Assembly: GCA_040757115.1 (NCBI GenBank)
Contig: JBFLYA010000004.1
Span: 1-46,934 of the forward strand
DNA: 46,934 bases
Source: a bacterium
GTDB taxonomy: Bacteria > UBA9089 > CG2-30-40-21 > SBAY01
Reading direction: 5' to 3'
The first letter of the stretch is position 1, and each line of letters begins with the position of its first letter. Below are positions 44,737 to 46,934 of this stretch, piece by piece. The translations under genes were made by a program, and so were the position numbers. The notes below the pieces were generated by a model. It was not told the DNA's origin and made no database searches. It saw only the letters and a program-made list of their open reading frames with translations.

Positions 44737-44765
44737 TTGACAAAATTGACTCAATAATGTAAAAT
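44737..44765 (+). promoter_or_regulatory. Sigma-70 promoter of the Yip1-like gene (leaderless)
   Basis: TTGACA (44737-44742), 17-bp spacer, TAAAAT (44760-44765). The ATG at 44776 comes 10 nt after the -10 box, so the leader is a few bases at most and no Shine-Dalgarno is possible. Confidence 0.8.
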
Positions 44766-44775
44766 AATAACCAAT

Positions 44776-45378
44776 ATGAGTGGTTTTGAAACAATATATT
44801 ATACATTTACCAAACCTGTTGTCAGTATGAAAGCACTTCAAGGGCAGAAACCCGTAAGTTGGGCGTTTTTTGTGGTGCTTTTAGCCACTATCAGTAGCCA
44901 TGTGGGAGGAGTATTAATAAGCCCGGTTGAGCTAAATGTGGCTAAGGCTATCCTCACGGTAGGATTACTGGGAAGATTAATTTTTATCATTGGTATCTGG
45001 ATAGTTGGAACGGCGATTCTCCATCTATTTGCTGAATGGTTTGACGGAGAAGGTAAAGTAAGTAGTTTGTTCACGGCATTAGGCTTTTGTTTTTTACCCG
45101 CAATATTAATTACCCCCTGGTCATTATTAATTCAAAATACCCCACACACAATAAAATTCTCACTCTATCTCCTTTTTAATTTAATCATCCTCCTGTGGAT
45201 AGTCAAATTAGAAATTATCTCTATCCGTGAGATTTATCAGGTCTCAAATTTTAGGGCAGTGATGATATTAACCACACCTGCTACTCTCATTATTCTTGGT
45301 GTTTTTATACTTATCCTCCTTGCCTTAGTGCTGAGTTTTTCCATTATCCCTGCTTCTTTTCCACATTCCCTGTTTTAA
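44776..45378 (+). CDS. Yip1-domain membrane protein
   Basis: 200 aa. The N-terminus (FTKPVVSMKALQGQKPVSWA) and the following five hydrophobic segments match bacterial Yip1 (PF04893) proteins, with the typical loop near LFAEWFDGEGKVSSLFTALGF. Function in bacteria is unknown. It is 50 nt upstream of carA and on the same strand, so both may share the promoter at 44737-44765. Ends TAA. Confidence 0.85.
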   Translation: MSGFETIYYTFTKPVVSMKALQGQKPVSWAFFVVLLATISSHVGGVLISPVELNVAKAILTVGLLGRLIFIIGIWIVGTAILHLFAEWFDGEGKVSSLFTALGFCFLPAILITPWSLLIQNTPHTIKFSLYLLFNLIILLWIVKLEIISIREIYQVSNFRAVMILTTPATLIILGVFILILLALVLSFSIIPASFPHSLF

Positions 45379-45428
45379 GAGCATTTTAGATTTTGGATTT
45401 ATCTAAAATCGAAAGAAGGATAAAAAAG

Positions 45429-46568
45429 ATGAAGGCAATTATTGCTTTAGAAGATGGAAAAATATTTGAAGGACAGGCATTTGGCCACTCTGGAGAAAAA
45501 TATGGCGAGATAGTTTTTAATACCAGTATGACCGGGTATCAAGAAATTCTAACTGACCCTTCCTACAAAGGTCAAATAGTGACAATGACTTATCCCTTGA
45601 TTGGCAACTATGGGGTAAACGATGAGGATATGGAATCTCAAATGCCTCATGTTGAGGGTTTTGTGGTTAAAGAATACAGTCAAATTTATAGCAATTGGCG
45701 AGCACAAAAAACATTGGCTGAATTTCTGAAAGAGCATAAAATTATTGGAGTAGAAGGGGTAGATACAAGGGCACTTACCAAACACATTCGGACTTGTGGT
45801 GCAATGAAAGCAGTTATCTCAACTGAGGATTTAGATAAAGAAAGTCTTGTGGCTAAAGCCATCTCTTCTCCTGGCTTAATTGGTCGGGACTTAGTTAAAG
45901 AAGTTACTTGCCAAAAGGCGTATCATTGGCAAACCAATCCCCAGTCCCCAATCCCCAATCTAAAATACAAAATTGTGGCGATGGATTTTGGTGTAAAACA
46001 TAATATCTTACGGATGCTGGAAGATGTTGGTTGTGAAATGATTATTGTGCCAGCGAACACCTCGGCAGAAGAAATACTTTCCTACCATCCTGATGGCATT
46101 TTTTTATCCAATGGTCCCGGCGACCCCGCTGGTGTCCCTTATGCGGTTGAAACCGTTAAAAAACTCATCTACCAATTACCAATTACCAATTACCAGTTAC
46201 CAGTTACCAATTACCAATTGTCAATCTTTGGCATTTGCTTAGGCCATCAGATTTTAGGATTAGCCTTTGGTGGTAAAACCTACAAACTTAAATTCGGACA
46301 CCGAGGTGGAAATCAACCGGTGAAAGATTTAGCCACCGGTAAAATAGATATTACGGCACAAAATCATGGCTTTTGTGTGGATATTAATTCTTTGAACAAA
46401 GATGAGGTTGAAATTACGCATATCAACCCTAATGACCAGACATTAGAAGGAATGAGGCATAAAAAACTGCCGATTTTCTCGATTCAATACCATCCTGAGG
46501 CTTCACCAGGTCCGCATGATGCAGGTTATTTATTTAAGAAATTTGTTGAAATGATGAATAGAAATTAG
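45429..46568 (+). CDS. carA: Carbamoyl-phosphate synthase small (glutaminase) subunit
   Basis: 379 aa from the ATG at 45429 (AAGGA upstream). It hydrolyses glutamine to supply ammonia for carbamoyl phosphate. Landmarks: N-terminal domain [27 protein letters not shown], the GATase core LSNGPGDP, nucleophile [16 protein letters not shown], and catalytic [13 protein letters not shown]. Two in-frame inserts of repeat DNA are visible: a CCCCAATC-type stretch near 45934-45960 and an ACCAATT tandem (46168-46220) adding about 17 residues ([17 protein letters not shown]) just before the nucleophile strand. carB is not in the window. Ends TAG. Confidence 0.97.
   Translation: MKAIIALEDGKIFEGQAFGHSGEKYGEIVFNTSMTGYQEILTDPSYKGQIVTMTYPLIGNYGVNDEDMESQMPHVEGFVVKEYSQIYSNWRAQKTLAEFLKEHKIIGVEGVDTRALTKHIRTCGAMKAVISTEDLDKESLVAKAISSPGLIGRDLVKEVTCQKAYHWQTNPQSPIPNLKYKIVAMDFGVKHNILRMLEDVGCEMIIVPANTSAEEILSYHPDGIFLSNGPGDPAGVPYAVETVKKLIYQLPITNYQLPVTNYQLSIFGICLGHQILGLAFGGKTYKLKFGHRGGNQPVKDLATGKIDITAQNHGFCVDINSLNKDEVEITHINPNDQTLEGMRHKKLPIFSIQYHPEASPGPHDAGYLFKKFVEMMNRN
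46168..46220. repeat. ACCAATT/ACCAGTT minisatellite inside carA
   Basis: About seven 7-nt units, in frame as a 7-residue pattern. The same word family is intergenic at 39326-39412. Confidence 0.9.
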
Positions 46569-46934
46569 AAATTAGGGAAAGATAGGAAAAAGTTCTCAAA
46601 AGCGTCAAAATGTAATGGGTCAGTGAAATGAGGGATTTTCCTGAAAATAGGAAGTAGAGAGTAGAGAGTAGAAAGTAAGGAAAACATCACTCCTCACGCC
46701 TATCTCCTTACCTCCCACCTCCTATCTCCTACCACTATTTTCATCCTCCTCGTATAATATATATTGTTGGTCATTTTGAATGCCACAATCCTAATTCCTT
46801 ATTAAATCCCCCAAGATTGGGGGGTGGGGGTTGAAAATAAAATTAAAAAATTAATTATTAGTAGTGGTAGTGGTAGTGGTAGTGGTAGTGATGTGGAGAA
46901 TGTGGGTAACTCCAAAGGAGTTATCCAAGCGATT
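46569..46934. other. Repeat-rich intergenic tail without a gene
   Basis: It holds GGAAGTAGAGAGTAGAG-type and CACCTCCTATCTCC-type purine/pyrimidine words (46645-46735), a CCCCCAAGATTGGGGG hairpin near 46808-46823, and a (AGTGGT)n microsatellite at 46858-46890. No coding frame is convincing. Confidence 0.7.

Noticed and set aside
46858-46890. (AGTGGT)n tract as CRISPR or origin iteron
   Set aside because: Unit is 6 nt without spacers; a simple microsatellite.

Overview
The window is AT-rich bacterial DNA from a Gram-negative-type (two-membrane) organism. It carries a FadL-type outer-membrane protein, CsgG-like secreted proteins, a second predicted barrel, a QueF reductase, a type IV pilus retraction ATPase and NtrC-family regulation. 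The mix of low GC, many short palindromic repeats, RAYT-type transposase, DUF2723/TPR and DUF4143 proteins resembles uncultured candidate-phylum genomes (Omnitrophota/Desantisbacteria-like). That placement is inference. I saw no rRNA, tRNA or CRISPR array.

Layout. (1) 106-2505 is a DUF2723 membrane protein with C-terminal TPRs, and 3193-4622 holds two hypothetical genes. (2) 4689-11236 (minus) is a compact signalling operon: a 7TM/GAF histidine kinase, REC-HD-GYP, REC-MshEN and PilT, which reads as a c-di-GMP-linked pilus retraction control unit. (3) 11714-16968 (plus) is mostly housekeeping: a PD-(D/E)XK-like protein, gapA-pgk-tpiA, yebC and ruvC. (4) 16970-18400 is a graveyard of mobile DNA: a RAYT transposase and an IS982-like remnant interrupted by a miniature palindromic element with an 8-bp target duplication. 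(5) 18412-35453 (minus) is one long run of envelope genes ending in a PilS-like kinase and an NtrC/PilR-like regulator. In transcription order: two secreted proteins made of repeated beta-rich modules, a 5-TM protein, a membrane VWA protein, a module+PEGA protein, a 2-TM protein, three CsgG-like proteins, a small AbrB/UPF0175-like/PIN cassette, a FadL-like porin, a 6-7-TM protein, then the two-component pair. A sequence matching a sigma-54 promoter with the exact GG-N10-GC spacing lies just ahead of the first gene (35510-35526), with a 7-bp dyad about 115 bp further upstream. This cluster is the best candidate for an undescribed system: a sigma-54/two-component controlled envelope apparatus. 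(6) 35.5-37.4 kb is another decayed region (DUF4338-transposase remnant, unrecognised protein fragments, palindromes). (7) 37441-44109 (minus) has a HEAT protein, a predicted barrel, queF, a TPR/beta-propeller protein and an AAA/DUF4143 ATPase. (8) 44776-46568 (plus) is a Yip1-type membrane protein and carA.

Three themes cross the window. Dispersed palindromic repeats have inserted into genes, several in frame (DUF2723 gene, carA, the ends of the HEAT and RAYT genes). Near-consensus sigma-70 promoters sit so close to the ATG of four genes that the mRNAs should be leaderless. Only one of 37 apparently intact genes ends in TGA, while TAG is used ten times.
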